Origin: Anaeromicrobium sp.
Lineage (GTDB): Bacteria; Bacillota; Clostridia; Peptostreptococcales; Thermotaleaceae
DNA: 41,987 bases
Reading direction: 5' to 3'
Assembly (NCBI RefSeq): GCF_025210435.1
Contig: NZ_JAOART010000120.1
Span: 1 to 41,987, forward strand
Shown: piece by piece, positions 16,921-25,116 of the stretch
Layout: the number at the start of each line of letters is the position of its first letter
Numbering within the stretch: position 1 is the stretch's first letter
Notes under the pieces: generated by a model
Database searches by the model: none
Seen by the model: only the letters and a program-made list of their open reading frames with translations
What the model was told of the DNA's origin: nothing
Translations under genes and position numbers: made by a program

Positions 16921-18510
16921 ATGAAAAGTAGTTCAGTTAAAAAAAAGAACCACCTTTCAAAGGTGGAGAAATTCATCAAAATTATTGAGAAGGCAGGAAA
17001 TAAATTACCCCACCCATTAACAATTTTCACTTTTCTTGCTGGTTTTGTACTTGTTTTATCTTATTTTCTAGCAAAAATGGGGGTATCTGTCACATATATG
17101 GCTGCCTCAAGAAATGCAGCTGAAGCAGCAAAAGAAACAACCATCGCTGTTGTCAATTTATTATCAAAGGAAGAACTGCAAGGTATTACTATGAATTTTG
17201 TAAAAACATATATTACATTTTTTCCAATTGGATTAATTGTTGTAATGATGTTAGGCGTATCTGTAGCTGAAAAAGCCGGTTTAATTTCTGCTTTAATGAA
17301 AAGGTTAGTATTAGGAGCACCTGGTTATATGGTTACTTTTATCGTTGCCATAGTAGGAATTTGTGCAAACTTAGCTTCTGATGCAGGAATTGTCTTTGCG
17401 CCTGCCATTGGAGGGGCCATATTCTTTGCTCTAGGAAGACATCCTATCGCCGGTATCCTTGCTGGCTATGTTGCAGCATATGGTGGTTTTTCTGCTAACT
17501 TACTCATCGCTGGAACAGACGCTTTACTAGCTGGTGTAACTCAATCAGTAACTAGCTCTTTTGGTATAGAAGTACCTGTTCATCCATTGATGAATTGGTA
17601 TGTAATGTCAGTATCTACTTTAATGTTAGGACTAATTGTTACAATTGTTACAGAGAAAATAATTATTCCTGTATTAGGAAAATTTGACCCTGTTGACCCT
17701 GAATTAGCTTTATCAAAGCCTACAGAATTTCAGCTGACAGATGATGAGAAAAAAGGATTAAAAGCTGCTGGAATTGTGTGTGCCACACTTATTGGTATAT
17801 TGTTGCTTTTAATCGTACCGGAAAACGCTTTCTTTAGAAACGAAGTTGGAGAGTTACTACCTAAATCTCCACTTACAAAAAGTATATTATTTATTATATT
17901 CACCCTATTTATTTTAGTGGGAATTGCTTATGGAAAAGCTTCAGGAACTATCAAATCAGATAAGGATATTGCAAAATTTATGCAAGAGGGCCTTGTGGGT
18001 GTAGCAGGATTTTTAGTAGTCTGTCTACCAGCTTCCATGTTTATCACATGGTTTAGCCATAGTAATATTTCTACCATTATTGCGGTAAAAGGAGCCAATA
18101 TATTAAAAACTTTCAATATATCAGGGATTCCTCTAATACTATTATTTGTACTTCTATCTGCAGGAATGAATCTTTTCATTACAAGTGGTAGTTCAAAATG
18201 GTTAATATTAGCACCTATATTTGTACCTATGTTCTACATGATGAATATTTCACCAGCTGCTACACAAATGGCCTATAGAATTGGAGATTCTACCACAAAT
18301 ATTATTTCTCCTGTATCTGCATACTTACCTGTTATCTTAGGATTAATGGAAAAGTATAGAAGTAAAGGACAAAATATTGGAATTGGAACAGTTATTTCCT
18401 TGACACTTCCTTATTCAATTGTATTAGTTATTTGTTGGATGATTTTCTTTAGTATATGGTTGTTACTAGGTTTACCTATGGGACCTGGTGCTCAAACCTT
18501 TATTGGATAA
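16921..18510 (+). CDS. AbgT family transporter
   Basis: A 529-residue membrane transporter with about ten hydrophobic segments. Family features seen: the KLPHPLTIF N-terminal motif, NLASDAGIVFAPAIGGAIF, GGFSANLLI, and in the C-terminal half ITSGSSKWLILAPIFVPM and YRIGDSTTNIISP. E. coli AbgT imports p-aminobenzoyl-glutamate; other members move related acyl-amino acids or act as drug exporters. The start is ATG 16921 right after AAAGGAGGAG; a TTG at 16900 is upstream of that ribosome site and unlikely. Genes for alanine racemase and an AbgB/HipO-like amidohydrolase follow, arguing for import of an N-acylated or peptide-like amino acid that is then cleaved. Confidence 0.88.
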   Translation: MKSSSVKKKNHLSKVEKFIKIIEKAGNKLPHPLTIFTFLAGFVLVLSYFLAKMGVSVTYMAASRNAAEAAKETTIAVVNLLSKEELQGITMNFVKTYITFFPIGLIVVMMLGVSVAEKAGLISALMKRLVLGAPGYMVTFIVAIVGICANLASDAGIVFAPAIGGAIFFALGRHPIAGILAGYVAAYGGFSANLLIAGTDALLAGVTQSVTSSFGIEVPVHPLMNWYVMSVSTLMLGLIVTIVTEKIIIPVLGKFDPVDPELALSKPTEFQLTDDEKKGLKAAGIVCATLIGILLLLIVPENAFFRNEVGELLPKSPLTKSILFIIFTLFILVGIAYGKASGTIKSDKDIAKFMQEGLVGVAGFLVVCLPASMFITWFSHSNISTIIAVKGANILKTFNISGIPLILLFVLLSAGMNLFITSGSSKWLILAPIFVPMFYMMNISPAATQMAYRIGDSTTNIISPVSAYLPVILGLMEKYRSKGQNIGIGTVISLTLPYSIVLVICWMIFFSIWLLLGLPMGPGAQTFIG

Positions 18511-18514
18511 AACT

Positions 18515-18552
18515 AAAACCATAGGAAAAGAATTTCTCTTTCCTATGGTTTT
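18515..18552 (+). terminator. Terminator or attenuator after the AbgT gene
   Basis: Stem AAAACCATAGGAAA/TTTCCTATGGTTTT (18515-18528 with 18539-18552), 14 bp. The next genes lie 100 bases on in the same direction, so it may only reduce read-through. Confidence 0.75.
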
Positions 18553-18652
18553 ACCCTAGGAGTTATAAAATACAATTTATGAAAGATCATATGCAGATCC
18601 TCAAATAGAGGGTAAAGCTATAGGACTGTAATCATATAGGGAGGAACGAAGA

Positions 18653-19795
18653 ATGCTATTAAGAGATACTTATGTAGAAATAAATCTTGATCATCTAATA
18701 TATAACCTTAAAAATATAAGGAGATATATAGGCGAAGATGTGGCTATAGGAGCAGTAGTTAAAGCCAACGGGTATGGACATGGTGCAGTTGAAATCTCCA
18801 AAACGATCATGGAAAACGGAGGAGATTATCTTGTTGTAGCTACTCTTACAGAAGGCCTTGAACTTAGAAAAATCTATCCTGATTATAAGATTTTTATTAT
18901 GGGCTATACACCGGATGAATATCTAGAATATGTAGTAGACAATAATATCATTCAATGTATTTTTTCACTAAAGCAAGCAATTATATTGAATGATTTAAGT
19001 AAATTAAAAAACAAAAAAACAGTAGTACATATTAAATATGATACAGGATTTAATAGGCTAGGCTATAGAGATTGTCAAGAGAGTATTGATGAAATTATTA
19101 AAATTTTTAAGTATGAAAATATTATAGTAGAAGGAATATTTTCACACCTTGCCCTTGCAGGAGATGAAGAAAATAAAAAACAATTTAATGCTTTTATGAA
19201 TGCTATAACTAAGATTGAATCATCAGGAAACAAATTAAAATATAAACATATCTGTGATAGCATATCTGCTATTGATTATCCTGAATTCAATCTTAACATG
19301 ATAAGACCTGGAGCCATACTATATGGATTAAAATCCTTTAGAAAAAATGATATAGATCTTAAGCAAGTACTAACCTTTAAATCAAAGATATATTATATTA
19401 AAAAAATCAAAAAGGGAGAAGGGATTAGCTATAATTACAAGTGGAAGGCAAATAGAGATAGTATAATAGCTACTATCCCTGTGGGATATTCTGATGGATA
19501 TCCAAGAAATATGGCAGAAGTAGGCGTGGTAACTATCAAAGGCCATAGAGTTCCTGTAGTAGGAGTTATATGTATGGACCAATGTATGGTAGATGTTACA
19601 GACATCCCTTGTGTAAAGGAAGGGGATGAGGTAGTAATTTATGGTGATGGAAACAATAATTCTCTTACTATAGAAGAAGTATCAAAGCTTGGGCGTACAA
19701 ATAAAAATGAAATCATTAGTAGAATTACAAGAAGAACCCCAAGAGTTTATATAAAAAATAATAAGGTTCATAAGATATTAAATTACTTGTATTAA
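18653..19795 (+). CDS. alr: Alanine racemase
   Basis: A 380-residue fold-type III PLP racemase for L-/D-alanine. The PLP lysine is K37 in AVVKANGYGHGA, the second catalytic base is Y260 in GISYNYKW, and the C-terminal beta domain has IPVGYSDGYPRN and GVICMDQCMVDVT. Length is normal. The start is ATG behind GGGAGGAACGAAGA. It lies between the AbgT transporter and an amidohydrolase with a 15-base gap to the latter. This suggests a catabolic isozyme (D- or L-alanine released from an imported compound) instead of, or as well as, the cell-wall housekeeping enzyme; another alr elsewhere in the genome would settle this. Confidence 0.9.
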   Translation: MLLRDTYVEINLDHLIYNLKNIRRYIGEDVAIGAVVKANGYGHGAVEISKTIMENGGDYLVVATLTEGLELRKIYPDYKIFIMGYTPDEYLEYVVDNNIIQCIFSLKQAIILNDLSKLKNKKTVVHIKYDTGFNRLGYRDCQESIDEIIKIFKYENIIVEGIFSHLALAGDEENKKQFNAFMNAITKIESSGNKLKYKHICDSISAIDYPEFNLNMIRPGAILYGLKSFRKNDIDLKQVLTFKSKIYYIKKIKKGEGISYNYKWKANRDSIIATIPVGYSDGYPRNMAEVGVVTIKGHRVPVVGVICMDQCMVDVTDIPCVKEGDEVVIYGDGNNNSLTIEEVSKLGRTNKNEIISRITRRTPRVYIKNNKVHKILNYLY

Positions 19796-19810
19796 GGGGG
19801 AAATAAAAAG

Positions 19811-20989
19811 TTGAATATTGAAGAGAGCATAGATGAAATTTTGGAAGAGGTTATTGGAATTAGAAGAGATTTTCATAAACATCCAGAATTAAGTGGAAAA
19901 GAGATCAGAACTGGAAAAAAAATATGTGAATACCTTGATAAATGGAATATCCAATATGAAACGGGTATTGCTGAGACTGGTATTGTAGGAATTATCAGAG
20001 GAAAGAAAGGTGAAGGAAAGACCGTAGGAATAAGAGCGGATATAGATGCTCTTCCTATTAATGAAACAGGAGATTATGACTATTGTTCTATTAACCCCGG
20101 TATTATGCATGCCTGCGGACATGATGTTCATACAGCCATTTTGCTTGGGACAGCCAAATTATTAAAGGGAATAGAACAAGAAATAAGGGGGAATATCAAA
20201 TTATTTTTTCAGCCTGCTGAAGAAGCAATTGGTGGAGCAGAAAGAATGATCAAAGATGGCTGTCTAGAAAACCCTAAAGTGGATTATGCAATAGGTCTAC
20301 ATGTAATGCCAAATATTCCAGTAGGTAAAGTAGAACTCAAGTATGGAAAGCTCAATGGAAATTCAGGAAATGTTAAAATTACCATCAATGGAAAATCTGG
20401 TCATGCAGCTTATCCAGACCAATCAGTAGATGCTATCGTTATTGCAGCCAATGTGATTACAGGGTTACAAACACTTGTGAGCCGAAATGTGTCTCCACTT
20501 AACTCAGTAGTATTAACTTTTGGCAAAATATATGGTGGAGAAAAATCAAATATTATTACTGATAAAGTAGTATTAGAAGGCACCTTAAGAACCCTCGATA
20601 CTCAAAGTAGAATGGAAGCAAAAGAAAAAATCAAAAAAATAGCTGAAAATATTGCTATAGGATTAGGAGGCAGTGCAGATATAGAATTTAAAGATGGCTA
20701 TGTTGCATTGATCAATGACACTGATGTTGTTCATGTCATAAGAGATACTGCCATAGATATATTAGGAGAAGAAAATATAGTTTATAAGGAATTTCCAAGT
20801 ATGGGGGGAGAAGATTTTTCTTATTTTACTGAAAAAATCCCATCTGCTTTTTATCATTTAGGGTGTGGAAATGAAGAAAAAGGCATAAATGAACCTCTTC
20901 ACAATAAAAAGTTTATGGTGGACGAGGACTGTATTAAAACAGGACTAATGATGCAAGTTAAAACTGTATTAGCTCTTTTGAATAAGTAA
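19811..20989 (+). CDS. M20 family amidohydrolase (HipO/AbgB type)
   Basis: A 392-residue zinc amidohydrolase that removes acyl groups from amino acids or cleaves aminobenzoyl-glutamate-like amides. Metal ligands are visible: C102 and H104 in HACGHDVHT, the E137/E138 pair in FFQPAEEA, H164 in GLHVMPN, and a late histidine in EPLHNKKF. The dimerisation domain carries GKSGHAAYPDQSVDAI. The start is TTG with AAGGGGG ten bases upstream; no ATG gives a better N terminus, which begins NIEESIDEILEEVIGIRRDF as usual. It is the last gene of the RpiR-AbgT-Alr cluster and likely hydrolyses what AbgT brings in. Confidence 0.87.
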   Translation: MNIEESIDEILEEVIGIRRDFHKHPELSGKEIRTGKKICEYLDKWNIQYETGIAETGIVGIIRGKKGEGKTVGIRADIDALPINETGDYDYCSINPGIMHACGHDVHTAILLGTAKLLKGIEQEIRGNIKLFFQPAEEAIGGAERMIKDGCLENPKVDYAIGLHVMPNIPVGKVELKYGKLNGNSGNVKITINGKSGHAAYPDQSVDAIVIAANVITGLQTLVSRNVSPLNSVVLTFGKIYGGEKSNIITDKVVLEGTLRTLDTQSRMEAKEKIKKIAENIAIGLGGSADIEFKDGYVALINDTDVVHVIRDTAIDILGEENIVYKEFPSMGGEDFSYFTEKIPSAFYHLGCGNEEKGINEPLHNKKFMVDEDCIKTGLMMQVKTVLALLNK

Positions 20990-21009
20990 CAAAAAATAAA
21001 TCATGTAGT

Positions 21010-21252
21010 TTATAGATTTATCATTTTCAAACTTGCTTTATGTGGGCCTACTTCAGGAAAATATATTGAAAATTTTTTCCACCCAAGTCCTTGTCACAAA
21101 CGAAAGTGTGAATCTTCGTAGATAGGTTCATGAGTCATGTTGGAGTAGCATAGGATGTTGTGACGTTCCTCAATTCCAAAAATTTTCAATATATTTTCCC
21201 TTGTAGGCAAGTTACTGTATAAAGAAAGCCTAGTGTTGATAAATCTATATTG
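21010..21252 (-). pseudogene. Decayed coding relic in a dispersed repeat, copy 2
   Basis: On the minus strand a single frame runs from about 21252 to a stop at 21010 with one internal TGA (near 21092). It reads YRFINTRLSLYSNLPTREN, later HEPIYEDSHFRL, stop, QGLGWKKFSIYFPEVGPHKA. The first part is repeated at 1-105 and the last part, as YFPEIGSHKSGL, at 40303-40336. I do not know the family. An open frame starting at 21327 overlaps a plus-strand terminator and is not a credible gene on its own. Confidence 0.45.
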
Positions 21253-21253
21253 A

Positions 21254-21289
21254 TCAACCCACGAATTTTCAATCGTGGGTTTTTTGTTT
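21254..21289 (+). terminator. Hairpin with T-run
   Basis: AACCCACGA/TCGTGGGTT with a short AT loop, then six Ts. It could end transcripts from the amidohydrolase side. Hairpins of this kind also mark IS200/IS605 right ends, but no TnpB sequence is seen here. Confidence 0.65.
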
Positions 21290-21321
21290 TCATAAAAAAG
21301 AGAGTGAAATTCAAAAAAAGA

Positions 21322-21350
21322 TTGCATAAATATTAAATATTATGTATAAT
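21322..21350 (+). promoter_or_regulatory. SigA-type promoter of the amino-acid ABC operon
   Basis: TTGCAT (21322-21327), 17-base spacer, TATAAT (21345-21350). It is 64 bases ahead of the first gene of the operon. Confidence 0.7.
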
Positions 21351-21413
21351 AATTCACAACAGAGAAAATAATATTTAGATTACTCATAAATAAATAGGGG
21401 GAGGAATAAAAAA

Positions 21414-22232
21414 ATGAAAAAGTATATGAAAATTTTAATGGCATCATTGTTAGTATTCACAATGATATTTAGTTTAGCAGCATGTGGAAAAAGTAAGGAA
21501 GCAAGTAAGGAAGTAAGTAAAGTAGATTTAATAAAGGAAAAGGGAAAAATAGTACTTGGAACTAGTGCTGATTATCCACCATATGAATTCCATAAAGAAA
21601 TAAATGGAGAAGACACTATTGTAGGATTTGATATTGAAATTGCAAAGGCAATGGCATCAGAATTAGGAGTAGAACTTGAGATTAAAGATATGAAATTTGA
21701 TGGATTGTTAGCAGCTCTAAAGGCTGGAAAAATAGATTTTATAGTGGCAGGCATGTCTCCAACAAAAGAGAGAAAGAAGAGTGTAGATTTTACGCAAGTT
21801 TATTATAAGGATGTAAACAAGGTATTAGTAAGAGTAGGAGATAAAGATAAGTATAACACTAAAGAAGATTTCAAAGGAACAAAGGTAGGAGTACAAAAGT
21901 CTTCTATTCAAGAAGAATTAGCTAAGAATGAATTAACAGATATTGAACTAAAATCTTTAGGAAAATTAACTAACTTAGTATTAGAACTTGAAAATAACAA
22001 AGTAGATTCCATAGTTGCGGCAGGTCCTGTGGCAGAGGCCTATGCTAAGCAAAATCCTAATTTAGCTTTAGCTAGTATGGAATTTGACGATGGTGGGGAT
22101 GGATCAGCTATTGCCCTAGACAAGGGAAATGAAGAACTAGTAAAAATAATGGATAAAGTAATTAATGGATTAAAAGAAAGTGGAAAGTTACAACAATTTA
22201 TTAAGGAAGCTAATGAATTATCAGGAGAATAG
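21414..22232 (+). CDS. Polar amino acid ABC transporter, substrate-binding lipoprotein
   Basis: A 272-residue SBP_bac_3-type receptor. The lipobox is FSLAAC with the lipidated cysteine at C24, after a basic MKKYMK start. The mature part opens VLGTSADYPPYEFH and has the family motifs VGFDIEIAKAMASEL, FDGLLAALKAGKIDFIVAGM and KVGVQKSSIQEE. The aspartate in GFDIE and the arginine in PTKERKKSVDFT are the usual amino-acid contacts. Whether the ligand is glutamine, cystine, arginine or another amino acid cannot be told. It is the first gene of a three-gene importer with its own promoter. Confidence 0.9.
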   Translation: MKKYMKILMASLLVFTMIFSLAACGKSKEASKEVSKVDLIKEKGKIVLGTSADYPPYEFHKEINGEDTIVGFDIEIAKAMASELGVELEIKDMKFDGLLAALKAGKIDFIVAGMSPTKERKKSVDFTQVYYKDVNKVLVRVGDKDKYNTKEDFKGTKVGVQKSSIQEELAKNELTDIELKSLGKLTNLVLELENNKVDSIVAAGPVAEAYAKQNPNLALASMEFDDGGDGSAIALDKGNEELVKIMDKVINGLKESGKLQQFIKEANELSGE

Positions 22233-22299
22233 ATAATAAGGTATTTGGGTAGGGGTAACCTACCCAAATCCTTGAATTTTTCATTTGGAGGTGACACTT

Positions 22300-22977
22300 T
22301 TGGAACTAGAATTTTTAGCAAAATATTACAAGTTTTATATTTCAGGAACTGGTATAACCTTATTTTTATCTTTCTTTGGAGTTATATTAGGTACCATATT
22401 AGGAGTTATATTAGCTTTACTAAAATTATCTAAAGTGAAAGTTTTAAATATAGAAATATTTAGTAAAATAGCGTCGATTTATATTGAGGTAGTAAGGGGA
22501 ACACCTTTATTTGTGCAATTATTAATGGTTTATTATGGATTACCTATAGTATTAGGAATAGAATTACCAGATGTGTTTGCTGGTATTGTGGCAGTATCTT
22601 TAAACAGTGCAGCCTATGTGGCTGAAATAATTAGAGCTGGTATACTGTCTATAGATAAGGGACAAATGGAAGCTGCTAGATCATTGGGAATGTCCCATTC
22701 TATGGCTATGAAGTATATTATAATTCCTCAGGCTTTTAAAAATATACTACCAGCCTTAGGTAATGAATTTGTAGTTTTAATTAAGGAATCGGCAATCGTA
22801 TCTGTTGTTGGAATACATGATTTAATGTATAATACAGAGACTATAAGGGGGATATCATATAAACCCTTTGCACCACTTATTCCAGCAGCAATCATATATT
22901 TTATAATTACATTTAGCATATCTAAACTATTAGGAAAAATTGAAAGGGGGTTAAGAGTCGGTGATTCACATATCTAA
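22300..22977 (+). CDS. Polar amino acid ABC transporter, permease
   Basis: A 225-residue HisM/GlnP-type inner-membrane subunit with about five transmembrane segments. The N-terminal [16 protein letters not shown] matches the subfamily, [16 protein letters not shown] precedes TM3, and the ATPase-coupling EAA loop is [23 protein letters not shown] place the start at TTG 22300 because GGAGGTG lies seven bases before it; the earlier in-frame TTG at 22285 is part of that ribosome site. The stop overlaps the ATPase start by 17 bases, a sign of translational coupling. Confidence 0.9.
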   Translation: MELEFLAKYYKFYISGTGITLFLSFFGVILGTILGVILALLKLSKVKVLNIEIFSKIASIYIEVVRGTPLFVQLLMVYYGLPIVLGIELPDVFAGIVAVSLNSAAYVAEIIRAGILSIDKGQMEAARSLGMSHSMAMKYIIIPQAFKNILPALGNEFVVLIKESAIVSVVGIHDLMYNTETIRGISYKPFAPLIPAAIIYFIITFSISKLLGKIERGLRVGDSHI

Positions 22978-23683
22978 CCTTCATAAAAAATTTGGCAAAT
23001 TACATGTACTAAAGGGAATTGATGAAAATATAAAAAAGGGAGAAGTTGTAGTAGTTATTGGTCCATCAGGATCTGGAAAAAGTACTTTTTTAAGATGTTT
23101 GAATATGTTAGAAGAGCCTACAGATGGAAGTATCATATTTGAAGGTAATTCTATTACAGATGGTAAAAATGATATAAATATGACTAGACAAAAAATGGGA
23201 ATGGTATTTCAACAATTTAATTTATTCCCCCATATGACCGTATTAAAAAATATAACTTTAGGGCCTATAAAGTTAAAGGGAATAGATGAGAAGGAAGGGA
23301 AAATAATTGCCATGAAATTGCTAAAGAGAGTTGGGCTTTCTGATAAGGCAAATGCATATCCTAATCAATTATCTGGAGGTCAAAAGCAACGTATAGCCAT
23401 AGCTAGAGCACTAGCTATGCAACCAGATGTAATGTTATTTGATGAACCTACATCCGCCTTAGATCCAGAAATGGTAGGAGAAGTTTTAGATGTAATGAAA
23501 GAATTGGCATCAGAGGGCATGACCATGGTAGTAGTTACTCACGAAATGGGATTTGCAAAGGAAGTTGGAGATAGGGTAATATTCATGGATGAAGGAAATA
23601 TAATAGAACAGGGAGAGCCTGAAGAGCTATTTAATAATCCTAAACATGGAAGAACACAAGATTTTTTAAGAAAAGTATTGTAG
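22961..23683 (+). CDS. Polar amino acid ABC transporter, ATP-binding protein
   Basis: A 240-residue GlnQ/HisP-type ATPase: Walker [11 protein letters not shown]-loop [13 protein letters not shown], signature [16 protein letters not shown], Walker [16 protein letters not shown] and the switch histidine in [12 protein letters not shown]. The start is GTG with AAAGGGGG ten bases upstream, inside the end of the permease gene. A terminator follows directly, so the operon ends here. Confidence 0.93.
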   Translation: MIHISNLHKKFGKLHVLKGIDENIKKGEVVVVIGPSGSGKSTFLRCLNMLEEPTDGSIIFEGNSITDGKNDINMTRQKMGMVFQQFNLFPHMTVLKNITLGPIKLKGIDEKEGKIIAMKLLKRVGLSDKANAYPNQLSGGQKQRIAIARALAMQPDVMLFDEPTSALDPEMVGEVLDVMKELASEGMTMVVVTHEMGFAKEVGDRVIFMDEGNIIEQGEPEELFNNPKHGRTQDFLRKVL

Positions 23684-23687
23684 AAAT

Positions 23688-23722
23688 AAAGTACTAGTTT
23701 GACTATAGACTAGTACTTTTTT
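23688..23722 (+). terminator. Terminator of the amino-acid ABC operon
   Basis: Perfect stem AAAGTACTAGT/ACTAGTACTTT (23688-23698 with 23709-23719) with a T-run. Confidence 0.85.
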
Positions 23723-23946
23723 CACATCAATTCATATATATTTTTTTAACATAAAAAGAGTTGTAATAGCTCAAATAGATGACGAAAAAATCAATAATTT
23801 GTAATACGATTTTAATTGATTATGGCAAAGAATATATGATATATATACTATAGAGAGAAAGCCATGGGTAATGGTGAATAAAATTAATTCATAAAGCTAA
23901 AAATATAAATGTTATTATGAATATTATTTGAAAGGAAAAAAACGTT

Positions 23947-24054
23947 ATGATTATGAGCGATGTGAAAAAATTAATTGTAGGATCAATATTCTTTGTATTA
24001 TTATCTGGATTAACCATAGGTATTACAAATTTAACCAATTTATTGTTTAGGTAA
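23947..24054 (+). CDS. Membrane micro-ORF (35 aa)
   Basis: ATGATTATGAGC opens a 35-residue frame: a short polar start (MIMSDVKK), one hydrophobic segment (LIVGSIFFVLLSGLTIGI) and a short tail ending LLFR. AAAGGA lies ten bases upstream, and a terminator hairpin begins right at the stop codon, which supports a real short transcript. It is too small to place in a family. The remaining space between the ABC operon and sleB (23723-23946) shows no other gene. Confidence 0.5.
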   Translation: MIMSDVKKLIVGSIFFVLLSGLTIGITNLTNLLFR

Positions 24055-24082
24055 ATAGTGGCTATAGGGCCATTATTTTTTT
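24053..24082 (+). terminator. Terminator of the 35-aa micro-ORF
   Basis: Stem AATAGTGGC/GCCATTATT (one G-U pair) followed by nine Ts. Confidence 0.7.
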
Positions 24083-24092
24083 TATACGCCTG

Positions 24093-24136
24093 AGAGTGGA
24101 AATTAGGGTAAAATCCTAATTTCCATTCTTTTTTTG
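24093..24136. terminator. Second hairpin upstream of sleB
   Basis: Stem GAGTGGAAATTAGG/CCTAATTTCCATTC with a T-run after it. It insulates sleB from upstream transcription. Downstream, TGAGAATA (24153-24160) and AATATAA (24181) are only a weak hint of a sporulation (SigG-type) promoter. Confidence 0.65.
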
Positions 24137-24208
24137 AAAAGATTTCTGCTTTTGAGAATAAAGGGAAAATTTTTTGAAAAAATATAATTATGTTAGGAGG
24201 TAAAAAGT

Positions 24209-25105
24209 ATGAAAAATAAAAGGCTGATTTTAGTAGTTGCTATACTTATCTTAATTAGTTTTGTAAGCCTTGATTCCCATGCTAGGACCCTTTATTGGGG
24301 AAATTCGGGAGAGGATGTAAAAAGGGTGCAACAAAGACTTATAGAGTGGGGATATTTAAGGGGGACAGCTGATGGTGTATTTGGAAATGCCACATATAAT
24401 GCGGTGGTATATTTTCAAAAGAAAAATGGACTAAAGGCTGATGGAGTAGTGGGTACATACACCTTAAAGGAATTAGGTCTTTATAATGAATTAAGTAGAG
24501 ACACGAAAACTAGTAATAAAGGTGTAAATACTATTGTGAAAAGGGCACAAGAAATATTGAGAACTAAGGGATATTACTCAGGAAATCCAGATGGTGTCTA
24601 TGGAGATGCCACTTATGAGGCAGTAACAAAATTTCAAAGGGATAATGGATTAGTTGTAGATGGATATATAGGTCCTGCCACTAGGAAAGCATTAGGTATG
24701 GACTCTGTTGCGGCAGATAAAAACTATAAACCATCTAATGGCGCAATTACCAATGATAATGATGTGAAACTTTTAGCCATGGTAATAAATGGAGAAGCAA
24801 GGGGGGAAATATATACGGGAAAGGTTGCTGTAGGAGCTGTCGTATTAAATAGGGTTAAGAATCCATCCTTTCCTAATTCCATAGCAGGTGTAGTATATGA
24901 ACCGGGGGCCTTTAATGCAGTAGATGATGGACAAATATATTTAGATCCTCAAAATGATACTTATAAAGCTGCTAAGGATGCATTAAATGGATGGGACCCT
25001 ACAGGTGGTTGCATATATTATTGGAACCCTAAGACGGCTAAAAATAAATGGATGTTATCAAAAACTCCCATAATAACAATTGGTAATCATGCATTCGCAA
25101 AATAG
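24209..25105 (+). CDS. sleB: Spore cortex-lytic enzyme SleB
   Basis: A 298-residue secreted lytic transglycosylase that breaks spore cortex peptidoglycan during germination. Signal peptide at residues 1-25 (ending DSHA), two peptidoglycan-binding PG_binding_1 repeats (about 30-90, GNSGEDVKRVQQRL; and about 107-166, AQEILRTKGYY), then the Hydrolase_2 catalytic domain (186-298) with MVINGEARGEIYTGKVAVGA holding the catalytic glutamate and GAFNAV. Bacillus SleB usually has one binding repeat; two are seen here. It is 11 bases from ypeB, its usual partner. Expression in the forespore is expected from the family. Confidence 0.92.
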   Translation: MKNKRLILVVAILILISFVSLDSHARTLYWGNSGEDVKRVQQRLIEWGYLRGTADGVFGNATYNAVVYFQKKNGLKADGVVGTYTLKELGLYNELSRDTKTSNKGVNTIVKRAQEILRTKGYYSGNPDGVYGDATYEAVTKFQRDNGLVVDGYIGPATRKALGMDSVAADKNYKPSNGAITNDNDVKLLAMVINGEARGEIYTGKVAVGAVVLNRVKNPSFPNSIAGVVYEPGAFNAVDDGQIYLDPQNDTYKAAKDALNGWDPTGGCIYYWNPKTAKNKWMLSKTPIITIGNHAFAK

Positions 25106-25116
25106 AAAGGAGGTAT

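Noticed and set aside
21254-21289. IS200/IS605 right end
   Set aside because: The hairpin fits, but there is no TnpA or TnpB sequence beside it and repeat copy 1 lacks it.
21094-21327. 77-aa minus-strand gene
   Set aside because: Its first third is antisense to a terminator and it has no ribosome site. The conserved part continues past its stop as a decayed frame.
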